This document shows positions 1-8,176 of a stretch of 64,000 nucleotides of DNA, in pieces. The notes beneath the pieces were generated by a model. It was not told the DNA's origin and did not search any database. It was given only the letters and a program-made list of their open reading frames with translations. The stretch is taken from contig NZ_FOGZ01000002.1 of NCBI RefSeq assembly GCF_900111365.1, forward strand, positions 62,001-126,000, in the 5' to 3' direction. This DNA comes from Propionibacterium cyclohexanicum. Its GTDB lineage: Bacteria > Actinomycetota > Actinomycetes > Propionibacteriales > Propionibacteriaceae. Each line of letters starts with the position of its first letter. Within the stretch, counting starts at the first letter, position 1. The position numbers and the translations under genes are program-made.

Positions 1-2173
1 CGCCATTGGTGGGCAGCAGGAACAGCACGGACTTGCGAATGTTCGCATAGATCCGGCGGCCCTCCTCCACAGCGCGCTCGATCGTCGCGAAGTTGTCGTC
101 GGCGAGCACGACGTCGGCTGCCTCCTTGGTGGCCTCCGTACCCTTGATGCCCATCGCGACACCCACATCGGCCTGGGTCAGCGCCGGGGCATCGTTGACT
201 CCATCGCCGGTCATCGCCACCACCTCGTGGTGGTGCTGCAAGGCCTTGACGATCCGGATCTTGTGCTCGGGGCTGGTGCGTGCGTAGACGTCCACCTCCG
301 GGGCCGCAGCCCGCAGCTTCTCGGTGCTCATCTTCTCCAGCTCGGCACCGGTGAGCACCCGGGCTCCTGGATCGTCCATGATGCCCATCTCCTGGGCAAT
401 CGCCACGGCGGTGCCGGCATGGTCGCCGGTGATCATCTTCACCCTGATGCCGGCGCTGCGGCACGTGGCGATGGCCTCGATGGCCTCGGGACGCGGCGGG
501 TCGATGATGCCGATCATGCCCACCATCTGCAGGTCCTGCGCGAGGTCGTCATGACCCAGCCGCTCGGCGCCACGGGCTGCCGTGCCGCGGGCGGTGGCCA
601 GCACCCGCAGGCCCTTCGCGCCGAGCTCGTCGATCACGCCGGTCCACAGTCCGACGTCGATCGGCTCATCGCGGCCGTCTGCGGTGAGCTGGGACGAGCA
701 GCGTGTCAGCACCCGGTCCGGCGCGCCCTTGAGCAGGATGCGGTGCTCATCGACGCTCCCGGACTCGCTGCCGGGCTCGGCGACCAGCACCGCCATGTAC
801 TTGTATTCCGAGTCGAAGGGAACCTCGGCCAGTCTGCGCCAGCCCTGCCCATCGAACCCGGCCTTGCGGGAGAGCACATGAAGGGCGCCCTCGGTAGGTT
901 CTCCGATGAGGGTCCAGTGCCCTTCGCCGTCCTGGCGCACCTCGGCATCGTTGGCCAGCGCCGAGATCTCGATGACGGCTTGCAGGTCGGGTAGTTCGCC
1001 GGGATCGACGCTCACATCGTTCTCGCGGAACTCGCCCTCGGGTGCGTAGCCGGTGCCCTCGACGGTGATGGTGCGCCCGGCGGTGCGCACGAATTGGGCC
1101 GTCATCTCGTTCTTGGTGAGTGTCCCGGTCTTGTCCGAGCAGATGGTCGTCACCGAGCCGAGCGTCTCGACCGAGGGCAGGCGGCGCGTGATGGCCTTGC
1201 GCCGCGCCATCTGCTGGACACCGAGCGCCAGCGTGATCGTCACGAGTGCCGGCAGGCCCTCGGGCACCGCCGCGACAGCCACACCGATGGTGGCCGAGAG
1301 CAGGCTGTTGGCGTCCATGCCGTGCACGGCCCGGCCAATGATGACCATGATCACCGAGACGGCGATGATGCCCCAAACGATGGCGTTTCCCAGCTTGCCC
1401 AGCGAGCGCGACAGGGGCGTCTCGACCGCCTCGACCTCGGCCACCATCTCCTGGATCCGGCCGATCTCGGTGTCCTTGCCGATCGCCACGACCACGCCGG
1501 TGGCGGCACCGGCGACGACGATCGTACTGGAGAAGAGCATGGACGAGCGGTCGCCCAGGCCGGCATCGGTTTCGGCTGCGGTCACGTCCTTCGTGGCGGG
1601 CACGGATTCGCCGGTCAGCGCCGATTCCTCGGCCCGCAGCCCGGTGGCATCGAGGATGCGCATGTCCGCCGGCACACGGTCGCCAGGACGCAGCCGCACC
1701 ACGTCGCCGACGACCAGTTCCTCTGCATCGACCTTGGACCACTGGCCATCGCGCAGCACCTGCGCCTCGGTGGAAAGCATGCCGCGTATCGCGTCGAGGG
1801 CCTTCTCGGCCCGCCCCTCCTGGATGAGGCCGATCGCTGTATTGATGACGGCCACCGCCATGATGACCGCAAAATCGACCCAGTCACCCATGACTGCCTT
1901 GAGGGCGGCCGCGATGAGCAGCACGAAGATGAGCACGTCATTGAGGTGGCGCGCCAGCTTGTGCCAGAAGGGTTCGGGCTTGCGGGACTCCAGGCGGTTG
2001 GGGCCGCCCTTCTCGTGGCGAGTCGCCGCCTGCGGCCCGCTCAGACCGTTGGCCTCGGAATCCAGCTCGGCGAGCACCTCGCGCGGCTCCATGGCCCAGT
2101 AGGGCGTCCTGCCGTCACCCTTGGTGTCCTCGATGTCCTCGGTGCCCCTCGCGAGGTCGCGGCCCACACTCAT
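1..2173 (-). CDS. Cation-transporting P2-type ATPase (SERCA-like), C-terminal part cut by window edge
   Basis: Integral membrane pump of the P-type ATPase family, most like the Ca2+/Na+ PMCA/SERCA group. About 724 codons lie in the window. The start is ATG at 2173, preceded by a GAGGAG ribosome site. Visible landmarks are the N-terminal cation ATPase domain, the actuator motif TGES, the intramembrane ion-site motif PEGLP, the phosphorylation motif DKTGTLT (Asp about 347) and the hinge [11 protein letters not shown]. The frame runs off the left edge just after the segment that begins M5, so the last transmembrane helices are not visible. No frameshift is seen. Ion specificity cannot be read from this portion; Ca2+, Na+ or K+ are possible. 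A candidate -10 (TAGGCT, 2260-2265) lies about 90 nt upstream. Confidence 0.9.
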   Translation of the reverse strand, partial: MSVGRDLARGTEDIEDTKGDGRTPYWAMEPREVLAELDSEANGLSGPQAATRHEKGGPNRLESRKPEPFWHKLARHLNDVLIFVLLIAAALKAVMGDWVDFAVIMAVAVINTAIGLIQEGRAEKALDAIRGMLSTEAQVLRDGQWSKVDAEELVVGDVVRLRPGDRVPADMRILDATGLRAEESALTGESVPATKDVTAAETDAGLGDRSSMLFSSTIVVAGAATGVVVAIGKDTEIGRIQEMVAEVEAVETPLSRSLGKLGNAIVWGIIAVSVIMVIIGRAVHGMDANSLLSATIGVAVAAVPEGLPALVTITLALGVQQMARRKAITRRLPSVETLGSVTTICSDKTGTLTKNEMTAQFVRTAGRTITVEGTGYAPEGEFRENDVSVDPGELPDLQAVIEISALANDAEVRQDGEGHWTLIGEPTEGALHVLSRKAGFDGQGWRRLAEVPFDSEYKYMAVLVAEPGSESGSVDEHRILLKGAPDRVLTRCSSQLTADGRDEPIDVGLWTGVIDELGAKGLRVLATARGTAARGAERLGHDDLAQDLQMVGMIGIIDPPRPEAIEAIATCRSAGIRVKMITGDHAGTAVAIAQEMGIMDDPGARVLTGAELEKMSTEKLRAAAPEVDVYARTSPEHKIRIVKALQHHHEVVAMTGDGVNDAPALTQADVGVAMGIKGTEATKEAADVVLADDNFATIERAVEEGRRIYANIRKSVLFLLPTNG

Positions 2174-2332
2174 CGGCTTCTCCTCGATGGTCGTTGCGCT
2201 TCGGTGTCGACGGGAGGTCTGCGGTGCCACCCCGGCAGGGTGTCCGCACGGCCGCTGCCAGCCTAGTGGGAGTTCGGATCGGGCAGTCCACTTCTCGACA
2301 ACAGCTGCGCGGGTGCCAACGAGCCGAGCGTC

Positions 2333-3682
2333 TCAGCGGTCCTTGTGCTTCGTGCGGGCCCTGATCTGGATATGGACAGGCGAGCCCGCGAAGCCGAACT
2401 CCTCACGCAGTCGCCGCTCCACGAACCGCACATAGCCGGGATCGAGCTGACCGCTCGTGAACAGAGCGAAGGTGGGCGGACAGTTCTGGGCCTGGGTGCC
2501 GAACAGGATGCGCGGCTGTTTGCCGCCACGCACCGGATGGGGATTGGAGGCCACGATCCTGCCGAGGAAGGCGTTGAGCCGTCCAGTGGAGATGCGTGTC
2601 GACCAGCCTTCGATGGCGGCGTCGATGGCCCTGGCGAGCTTGTCGACATTGCGGCCTCGCAGCGCCGAGATGTTCACCGAGGGTGCCCAGGTCCAGGCCT
2701 GGAGATCCCGCTCCACCTCCCGCCTGAGATAGCGCTGGCGCTCCTCATCGGTGAGATCCCACTTGTTGAAGGCGATCACCATGCCGCGCCCGGCCTCTTC
2801 GACGCCGGACAGGATCTTGAGGTCCTGGTCGCTCACGGACTCGGAGGCATCCAGCACGACGACGCAGATCTCGGCGCGTTCGATGGCGGCCTGGGTGCGC
2901 AGCCAGGCGTAGTACTCCGATCCGCTGGCCTCCTTGACCCGGCGCCGGATCCCGGCGGTGTCGATGAGTCGGAAGGCCTCGCCGCCGATCTCGACGAGCT
3001 CGTCGACCGGATCGACAGTGGTGCCCGACAGGTCACTGACCACCGAGCGGGTGGAGCCGGCCAGTCGATTGAGCAATGAGCTCTTGCCCACATTGGGTTT
3101 GCCGACGATGGCCACCCGATGGGGGCCGCCTTGCTCGTCGTCACGCACGCCCTGCTCGGCGGCGGGCAACGCGGCCATGAGCGCGTCGAGCAGATCGCCC
3201 GAGCCGCGCCCGTGGAGGGCGGAGACGACGTGCGGCTCGCCCAGGCCCAGATTCCACATGGCTGCCGCGTCGGCCTCGAAGCGCTGGTCGTCGACCTTGT
3301 TGGCGGCCAGGACGACGGGCTTGCGCGAGCGGCGCAGCACCCGAACCACGGCCTCGTCCTCGTCAGTGGTTCCCACTGTGGAATCGACGACGAACAGCAC
3401 CGCGTCCGCGAGCTGGATGGCTGCCTCGGCCTGTTCGGCGATCTGGGCCGCCATGCCCGTGGCGTCGGAGATCCATCCGCCGGTGTCGACCAGCACGAAC
3501 TCCCGGCCGGCCCATTCGGCGTCATAGCTCACCCGGTCGCGGGTAACGCCCGGGGTGTCCTGGACGACAGCCTCGCGGCGGCCCAGGATGCGGTTGACGA
3601 GGGTGGACTTACCGACATTGGGCCGTCCGACGACCGCCACGACGGGACGAGGTGACGCACTGGGCTCATCGGCAGCAGACAT
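2333..3682 (-). CDS. der: Ribosome-assembly GTPase Der (EngA)
   Basis: Double-GTPase required for 50S subunit maturation. Two tandem G domains are visible. The first has GRPNVGKST at residues 19-27, a DTGG G3 and NKVD. The second starts near residue 195 with [13 protein letters not shown] and NKWD. A C-terminal KH-like domain completes a normal length of 449 aa. ATG at 3682 is preferred over the in-frame GTG at 3691, because a TAGCGT -10 sits 7 nt upstream and the GTG would overlap it; this predicts a leaderless mRNA. It follows cmk with a 60-nt gap, an order common in actinobacteria. Confidence 0.95.
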   Translation of the reverse strand: MSAADEPSASPRPVVAVVGRPNVGKSTLVNRILGRREAVVQDTPGVTRDRVSYDAEWAGREFVLVDTGGWISDATGMAAQIAEQAEAAIQLADAVLFVVDSTVGTTDEDEAVVRVLRRSRKPVVLAANKVDDQRFEADAAAMWNLGLGEPHVVSALHGRGSGDLLDALMAALPAAEQGVRDDEQGGPHRVAIVGKPNVGKSSLLNRLAGSTRSVVSDLSGTTVDPVDELVEIGGEAFRLIDTAGIRRRVKEASGSEYYAWLRTQAAIERAEICVVVLDASESVSDQDLKILSGVEEAGRGMVIAFNKWDLTDEERQRYLRREVERDLQAWTWAPSVNISALRGRNVDKLARAIDAAIEGWSTRISTGRLNAFLGRIVASNPHPVRGGKQPRILFGTQAQNCPPTFALFTSGQLDPGYVRFVERRLREEFGFAGSPVHIQIRARTKHKDR

Positions 3683-3689
3683 GCTCCCC

Positions 3690-3695
3690 ACGCTA
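3690..3695 (-). promoter_or_regulatory. -10 element of leaderless der promoter
   Basis: TAGCGT on the minus strand, 7 nt before the ATG at 3682. The predicted transcription start falls at or next to the start codon, and no usable Shine-Dalgarno exists. No clear -35 is seen. Confidence 0.5.
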
Positions 3696-3742
3696 TCCGA
3701 TCGGACGAAACCGCCCCGGGCACGGTGCGCCGACGACGGTGC

Positions 3743-4414
3743 TCAGCGCAGCGCGACGGGAACCAGGCCGATCACCTGGTCGATCACCTGACCGAGGTCG
3801 AGATAGGTCGAGTCGATGAGCTCGACACCGGGGGCGGGACGTTCGAACTGGCTCACCGTGGCATCCTTGCGGTCCCGGTCGATGATCGAGCCGATCACCT
3901 CGCCATGAGCTGCCTGGCCGCGCACCTCGGCCTCCCGGCGGGCAATGCGGGTCTCGGGATCGGCGACGAGCAAGACCTTCACCTGCGCCTGGGGCCATAC
4001 GACAGTGGTGATGTCGCGTCCCTCCACGACAATACGGCGAGCGGCGGCGATGGTCTGGCGCATCTGCTCGGTGAGCAGCTGGCGAATCTGCGGGATGGTG
4101 GCCACGGTGCTCACGTGGGCCGCGATCCGCGGTGTGCGGATCTCGCGGGTGATGTCGTGCCCGTCGAGCGAGACGACCGGGCGGCGGGGATCCAGCCCGA
4201 TCTGGAGATCGGCGGTGCTGGCTCGGTCGATGAGGGCCCCGGCGTCGCCCAGGTCCACGCCGTCTTCCAGGCAGGCCCAGCTGACCGCCCGGTACATGGC
4301 GCCGGTGTCGAGGAAGGCCAGGCCCAGGCGGCAGGCGGTCCCCCGCGCGGTGCTGGACTTGCCCGCCCCGCTGGGGCCGTCGATGGCAATGACGAGTTCA
4401 GGTCTGTCGGACAT
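3743..4414 (-). CDS. cmk: Cytidylate kinase
   Basis: Phosphorylates CMP/dCMP to the diphosphates, cytoplasmic. The protein is 223 aa, normal for Cmk. It opens with the P-loop IDGPSGAGKSS near residue 11, followed by the DTGAMYRAVSW CMP-binding signature and EGRDI. ATG at 4414 is preceded by AGGAG with a 6-nt spacer. It lies 48 nt downstream of tyrA and 60 nt upstream of der. The cmk-der pair is a conserved actinobacterial neighbourhood. Confidence 0.96.
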   Translation of the reverse strand: MSDRPELVIAIDGPSGAGKSSTARGTACRLGLAFLDTGAMYRAVSWACLEDGVDLGDAGALIDRASTADLQIGLDPRRPVVSLDGHDITREIRTPRIAAHVSTVATIPQIRQLLTEQMRQTIAAARRIVVEGRDITTVVWPQAQVKVLLVADPETRIARREAEVRGQAAHGEVIGSIIDRDRKDATVSQFERPAPGVELIDSTYLDLGQVIDQVIGLVPVALR

Positions 4415-4462
4415 GGCTCACTCCTGTGGCTTGCGGCATCAGCATGACAGATGGTCGGTGGT

Positions 4463-5584
4463 TCACGACCGCAGCTCCCAGCCCGACGCGGTCATGGCCG
4501 CCCGGAGAGCCTCGGCATGCCCGGCCTCGACGGCCACCGACAGATATCCGGCCGGTTTCGCCAGGTCGTGCTCGATGGACAGGTCCTCGATGTTGACCCC
4601 CTGGGCCTGGATCTCGGCGAACAATCGGGCCAGCGCGCCGGGAGCATCGGGGATCTCGACGACGACGGTGTCCAGCGCCGAGCCGGGGTGGCCATGCTTG
4701 CCCGGCAGCGCCGACACTCCCTCCCGGCCAGCGGCAATGAGGCCGGTGACAGCCTGGGGGTCGTTGGTGCCCAGGCCCTCCAGCAGCTGGTCGAGGTCGG
4801 CGCGGATGGCCCGCAGCTGGGTGAGGATCTCCGTGCGGTTCGCGGCGATGATCTGACCCCACAGCGTGGGATCCGAGCCGGCCACCCGGGTGACATCGCG
4901 CACCCCCTGGCCCGCGAGCAGCAGATCGGGCGGCGGCACCTCCCGCAGTCTGGCGGCGGTGAGGCTGCTCATGATCTGGGGGACATGGCTGACCTCCGCG
5001 ACGGCCCGGTCGTGGTCGGCCGGCGCGAGGTGGATGAGCCTGGCGCCACACAGCGCCACGAGTGCCTCGACCCGCCGCACTGCCTGAGCCGAGCCACTGC
5101 CGTCGGCGATCACCCAGCGCCGGTCGACGAACAGATGCGGGCTGGCGGTGAGCGGCCCGCTGTACTGCGAGCCGGCCATCGGATGCGAGCCGACATAGCG
5201 GCTCAGATCGACGCCGGCCTCCCGGAGTGCGTCCATGACAGGCTTCTTGACGCTGGCCACATCGGTGACCACGGCGTGGCGGTAGCGCGCCAGGGCGCGC
5301 TCCACGACCTCGGGCACCGCGTCGGGCGGTACCGCCACCACCACGAGCTTCACGGCAGAGTTCTGCGCCGAGCTCACCGTTCCGGCGCCCAGTCCGGCCG
5401 CCACCAGTGCATGGGAGCGGTAGCGGTCGCGCAGATGCACCTGGATGCCGGCGGCGCTCAGTGCACAGCCGATGGAGGCGCCCACCAGGCCTGTCCCGAT
5501 GACGACGACGGGATCCAGCTCGGCGTACTGCCTCTCACTGGCTGGCTGGGGCGCGCGGATCGGGGACAGATCGCGTCCGGCCAT
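4463..5584 (-). CDS. tyrA: Prephenate dehydrogenase with C-terminal ACT domain
   Basis: Oxidative decarboxylation of prephenate to 4-hydroxyphenylpyruvate in tyrosine synthesis. 373 aa. The NAD-binding Rossmann motif GTGLVGASIG lies near residue 28. The helical dimerisation domain contains GSHPMAGSQ, and a C-terminal ACT regulatory domain (about 295-370) begins near VVVEIPDAPGALARL. ATG at 5584 was chosen over upstream in-frame starts because GGGGAG lies 7 nt before it and prcA ends 1 nt away. The gene is therefore translationally coupled to the proteasome alpha gene, an unusual partner. The ACT domain suggests feedback control by tyrosine (inference). Confidence 0.92.
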   Translation of the reverse strand: MAGRDLSPIRAPQPASERQYAELDPVVVIGTGLVGASIGCALSAAGIQVHLRDRYRSHALVAAGLGAGTVSSAQNSAVKLVVVAVPPDAVPEVVERALARYRHAVVTDVASVKKPVMDALREAGVDLSRYVGSHPMAGSQYSGPLTASPHLFVDRRWVIADGSGSAQAVRRVEALVALCGARLIHLAPADHDRAVAEVSHVPQIMSSLTAARLREVPPPDLLLAGQGVRDVTRVAGSDPTLWGQIIAANRTEILTQLRAIRADLDQLLEGLGTNDPQAVTGLIAAGREGVSALPGKHGHPGSALDTVVVEIPDAPGALARLFAEIQAQGVNIEDLSIEHDLAKPAGYLSVAVEAGHAEALRAAMTASGWELRS

Positions 5585-5585
5585 C

Positions 5586-6278
5586 TCAGTGCTCCCCGGC
5601 GAGCAGTTTGCGAAGCGCAGGCCCGTCCACTCGGGTGAAGGTGCGGTTGCGGCGGCGCCTGTCAAGCAGAGCAACCTCGACCCCCGTCGGTCCACCGGTG
5701 CCCCCCGCAGGTTCACCGAGCGCCTCGAGCGCCTGCCGGAGCACAACGGGCAGCGGGGCCATCGGATCGTGCCTGGCAGTCAGGGTGGCGCTGAGCGCGT
5801 CGGCATCACCACCGATCACGACACAATCGGCGCGCTCGACCACCGTCCCGTCGAAACTGATCTTGAAGATCGTGTCGCGCACCGGCTCCTCGCCAACCTC
5901 GGCGACCACCAGGTCGACCTCATAGGGCTTCTCGGCTGCGGAGCTGAAGGTGGCCCCCAGCAGCTGGGCATAGGAATTCGCCAGTCCCCTGGCGTTCACG
6001 TCTGCTCGATCGTAGGAGTACCCGCGCAGGTCGGCATAGCGGATACCGGTCACCCGCAAGCTCTCGAACTCGTGATAGCGGCCCACGGCCGCGAAGCCGA
6101 TCCGGTCGTAGATCTCGGAGACCTTGTGCAGGCTGCGCGAGGGATTCGCGGCGACGAAGGCGATGCCCTGTGCACACCGTACCGTGATCACCGAGCGGCC
6201 GCGGGCGATGCCCGTCCGGGCGAACTCCGCCCGGTCCTTCATGAGCTGATCGGGCGAGACATAGTAGGGCGCGCTCAT
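5586..6278 (-). CDS. prcA: 20S proteasome alpha subunit
   Basis: Forms the outer heptameric gating rings of the 20S core particle. 230 aa. The N-terminus (PYYVSPDQLMKDRAEFAR) and the segments NPSRSLHKVSEIYDR and RGYSYDRADV closely match the mycobacterial PrcA pattern as I recall it. It lacks the N-terminal Thr nucleophile, as expected for alpha. The ATG overlaps the prcB stop (ATGA), so the two are coupled and likely made in equal amounts. Immediately downstream lies tyrA rather than pafA. No ATPase ring gene is adjacent. Confidence 0.95.
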   Translation of the reverse strand: MSAPYYVSPDQLMKDRAEFARTGIARGRSVITVRCAQGIAFVAANPSRSLHKVSEIYDRIGFAAVGRYHEFESLRVTGIRYADLRGYSYDRADVNARGLANSYAQLLGATFSSAAEKPYEVDLVVAEVGEEPVRDTIFKISFDGTVVERADCVVIGGDADALSATLTARHDPMAPLPVVLRQALEALGEPAGGTGGPTGVEVALLDRRRRNRTFTRVDGPALRKLLAGEH

Positions 6279-7093
6279 GGCAGTGGGGCCTCCGGGCCGT
6301 CGGGACGAAGCATCCTGGCCTCGATGAGGCGGGAACTCAGCTCGGCCACCTGCTCACCGCTCCAGCGGCGCACGCCCTGGCGTCCGGCGGACAGCACCAC
6401 CGGATACAGACCCCGCGCGATGTCCGGTCCGCCGGTCGCCGAGTCCTCGTCAGCCGCGTCGAACAGGGCCTGGATGCAGGCCAGTGCGGCCCGGTTCTCG
6501 TCGAAGTCGAGGCGGAACAGCTTCTTGAGCGAGCCCCGGGCGAAGGAGGCTCCCGAGCCGATGGCCGCGAAGCCCTTCTCCTCGTAGTGACCCCCGGTGG
6601 CGTCGTACTCCACGATGCGTCCGCGCTGGCTCCGCCCGTCCCAGCCAGCGAACAGCGGGACGACGACGAGACCCTGCATGGCCAGGCTCAGATTGGCACG
6701 CACCAGCACGCCCAGCCGGTTGGCCTTGCCATCGAAGCTGAGCGGGGCTCCTTCGATCTTCTCGTAGTGCGACAGCTCGACTGCGAACAGCCGGGCCAGA
6801 TCCATCGCGAAGCCCGCCGCGCCGGCGATGCCCACGAGCGTGTGGTCGTCGGCGGGGAAGACCTTCTCGATGTCACGCTGGGCAATCTCGTTGCCACGGG
6901 TGGCCCGTCGGTCACCGGCCATCACCACCCCGCCGTCATGGCAGACGGCAACAATGGTGGTGGCCTGGGGCGACAGCGCTGCCGAGGAGACCGTGGCGGC
7001 GCCGGGCAACAGCTGGGGGTCGACACTGCGGACCAGTTCCATGAAGGAGGAGCCGAGCTGGCGGGGATCGTGCATCGGTCCGAGAGTACTCAT
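6275..7093 (-). CDS. prcB: 20S proteasome beta subunit (catalytic)
   Basis: Threonine protease forming the inner rings. 272 aa with a 44-residue propeptide. The predicted mature N-terminus is Thr45 (TTIVAV). Counting from it, Asp17 (AGDRRAT), Lys33 and the SGAS serine near 129 are all present, so the active site looks intact. The residue before the nucleophile is Ala, whereas Gly is usual in mycobacterial PrcB. ATG at 7093 overlaps the trmI stop (ATGA). A second in-frame Met seven residues in is an alternative start. In mycobacteria pup precedes prcB; here trmI does. Confidence 0.95.
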   Translation of the reverse strand: MSTLGPMHDPRQLGSSFMELVRSVDPQLLPGAATVSSAALSPQATTIVAVCHDGGVVMAGDRRATRGNEIAQRDIEKVFPADDHTLVGIAGAAGFAMDLARLFAVELSHYEKIEGAPLSFDGKANRLGVLVRANLSLAMQGLVVVPLFAGWDGRSQRGRIVEYDATGGHYEEKGFAAIGSGASFARGSLKKLFRLDFDENRAALACIQALFDAADEDSATGGPDIARGLYPVVLSAGRQGVRRWSGEQVAELSSRLIEARMLRPDGPEAPLP

Positions 7094-8085
7094 CGAGGCC
7101 TGCGCAAGGCCTTGCGGACCGCCGGAGCGATCTGCTCTGAATCGTCCTCGTCGCGTGCCCGGTTCGCCGCCAGATGCTCCGGCGCGACGCTGCGAGGCAG
7201 TGGGCCGTGGTAATCGGCCCCGTAGGCGCCGGGAGCGGGCCGGCGTTTCTTGAGCGGCGCCATGACCCCGGGCGCCATCCGCCTGCTCATGACGAGGAAT
7301 CCGGTGTGGGCGCTCGTGCCGTGGCCGGGGCGGATGGCAAGGCCCTCGGCGTGCCATTGGCGCACGGTGGTTTCGCTGAGATCCGGCTCGGTGAACCCTC
7401 CGTGGGCTCGCAGCTGGTCGGCGACTCGTCCCAGCTGGGTGGTGGTGGTGACATAGCAGCACAGCACTCCTCCGGGGACCAGGCGCTCTGCCACTGCGTC
7501 GATGCAGTCCCAGGGACGCAGCATGTCGAGGATCGCGCGATCCACCGGCTCATCGCAGATGCTCGTCACGAGATCGCCGATGCTCACCTGCCAGCCCGGA
7601 TGCTCGGCGCCCAGGAAGTCCGCGACATTGCGCTGTGCGACCTCGGCGAACTCGGGGCGGCGTTCGTATGAGTGCAGATGTCCGGTGGGCCCGATGGCGC
7701 GCAGCAGGTACAGGCTCAGCGCGCCAGAGCCGACGCCCGCCTCGAGCACGCGCGCGCCGGGAAAGATGTCGGCCCACATGAGGATCTGCGCGGCGTCCTT
7801 GGGATAGATGACCGCCGCCTCGCGGGGCATGCCCACCGTGTACTCGTGGAGCAGCGGGCGGAAGACGGTGAACTCGGCACCGCCGACGGTCCGTACGACG
7901 ACACCCTCGGGCCCTGCGATGATCTCGTCGTGCGACAGCGCGCCCTTCGTGGTGTGGAAGCTCTTGCCGGCCTCCAGTACCAGGGAGTGACGATGCCCCT
8001 TCATATCGGCCAGCGTCACCCGCTCGCCCTCCTGCAACGGCCCGATGTGCACGCCGGACAGTGCCGAGGGATCCATCTCGTTCAC
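7090..8085 (-). CDS. trmI: tRNA (adenine-58-N1)-methyltransferase TrmI
   Basis: SAM-dependent enzyme making m1A58 in the tRNA T-loop. 331 aa. The N-terminal beta domain is followed by the SAM-binding motif VLEAGVGSGALSLYL near residue 110, then SYERRPEFAEVA. The C-terminal tail is longer than in many homologues and rich in Arg. GTG at 8085 has an excellent GGAGGAGAAGGC site. It overlaps prcB by 4 nt. In mycobacteria the same gene sits upstream of mpa-dop-pup-prcB, so this is its expected neighbourhood minus the pupylation genes. Confidence 0.93.
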   Translation of the reverse strand: MNEMDPSALSGVHIGPLQEGERVTLADMKGHRHSLVLEAGKSFHTTKGALSHDEIIAGPEGVVVRTVGGAEFTVFRPLLHEYTVGMPREAAVIYPKDAAQILMWADIFPGARVLEAGVGSGALSLYLLRAIGPTGHLHSYERRPEFAEVAQRNVADFLGAEHPGWQVSIGDLVTSICDEPVDRAILDMLRPWDCIDAVAERLVPGGVLCCYVTTTTQLGRVADQLRAHGGFTEPDLSETTVRQWHAEGLAIRPGHGTSAHTGFLVMSRRMAPGVMAPLKKRRPAPGAYGADYHGPLPRSVAPEHLAANRARDEDDSEQIAPAVRKALRRPR

Positions 8086-8153
8086 GCCTTCTCCTCCGTG
8101 GTCGCGTCGCGCACCGCAGCTCGGTGCTGGCCTGGGCCACGATCCACCAGTGT

Positions 8154-8176
8154 GGCACCCGAGAGGACCCGGTGCC
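8154..8176 (-). terminator. Hairpin directly after metH
   Basis: GGCACC (8154-8159) pairs with GGTGCC (8171-8176) around an 11-nt loop. It abuts the metH stop codon and has no U-tract. It may terminate or protect the metH transcript. Confidence 0.4.

Noticed and set aside
1-2173. Truncated or broken P-type ATPase
   Set aside because: The frame is open to the window edge with all expected motifs, so the missing C-terminus is due to the window boundary.
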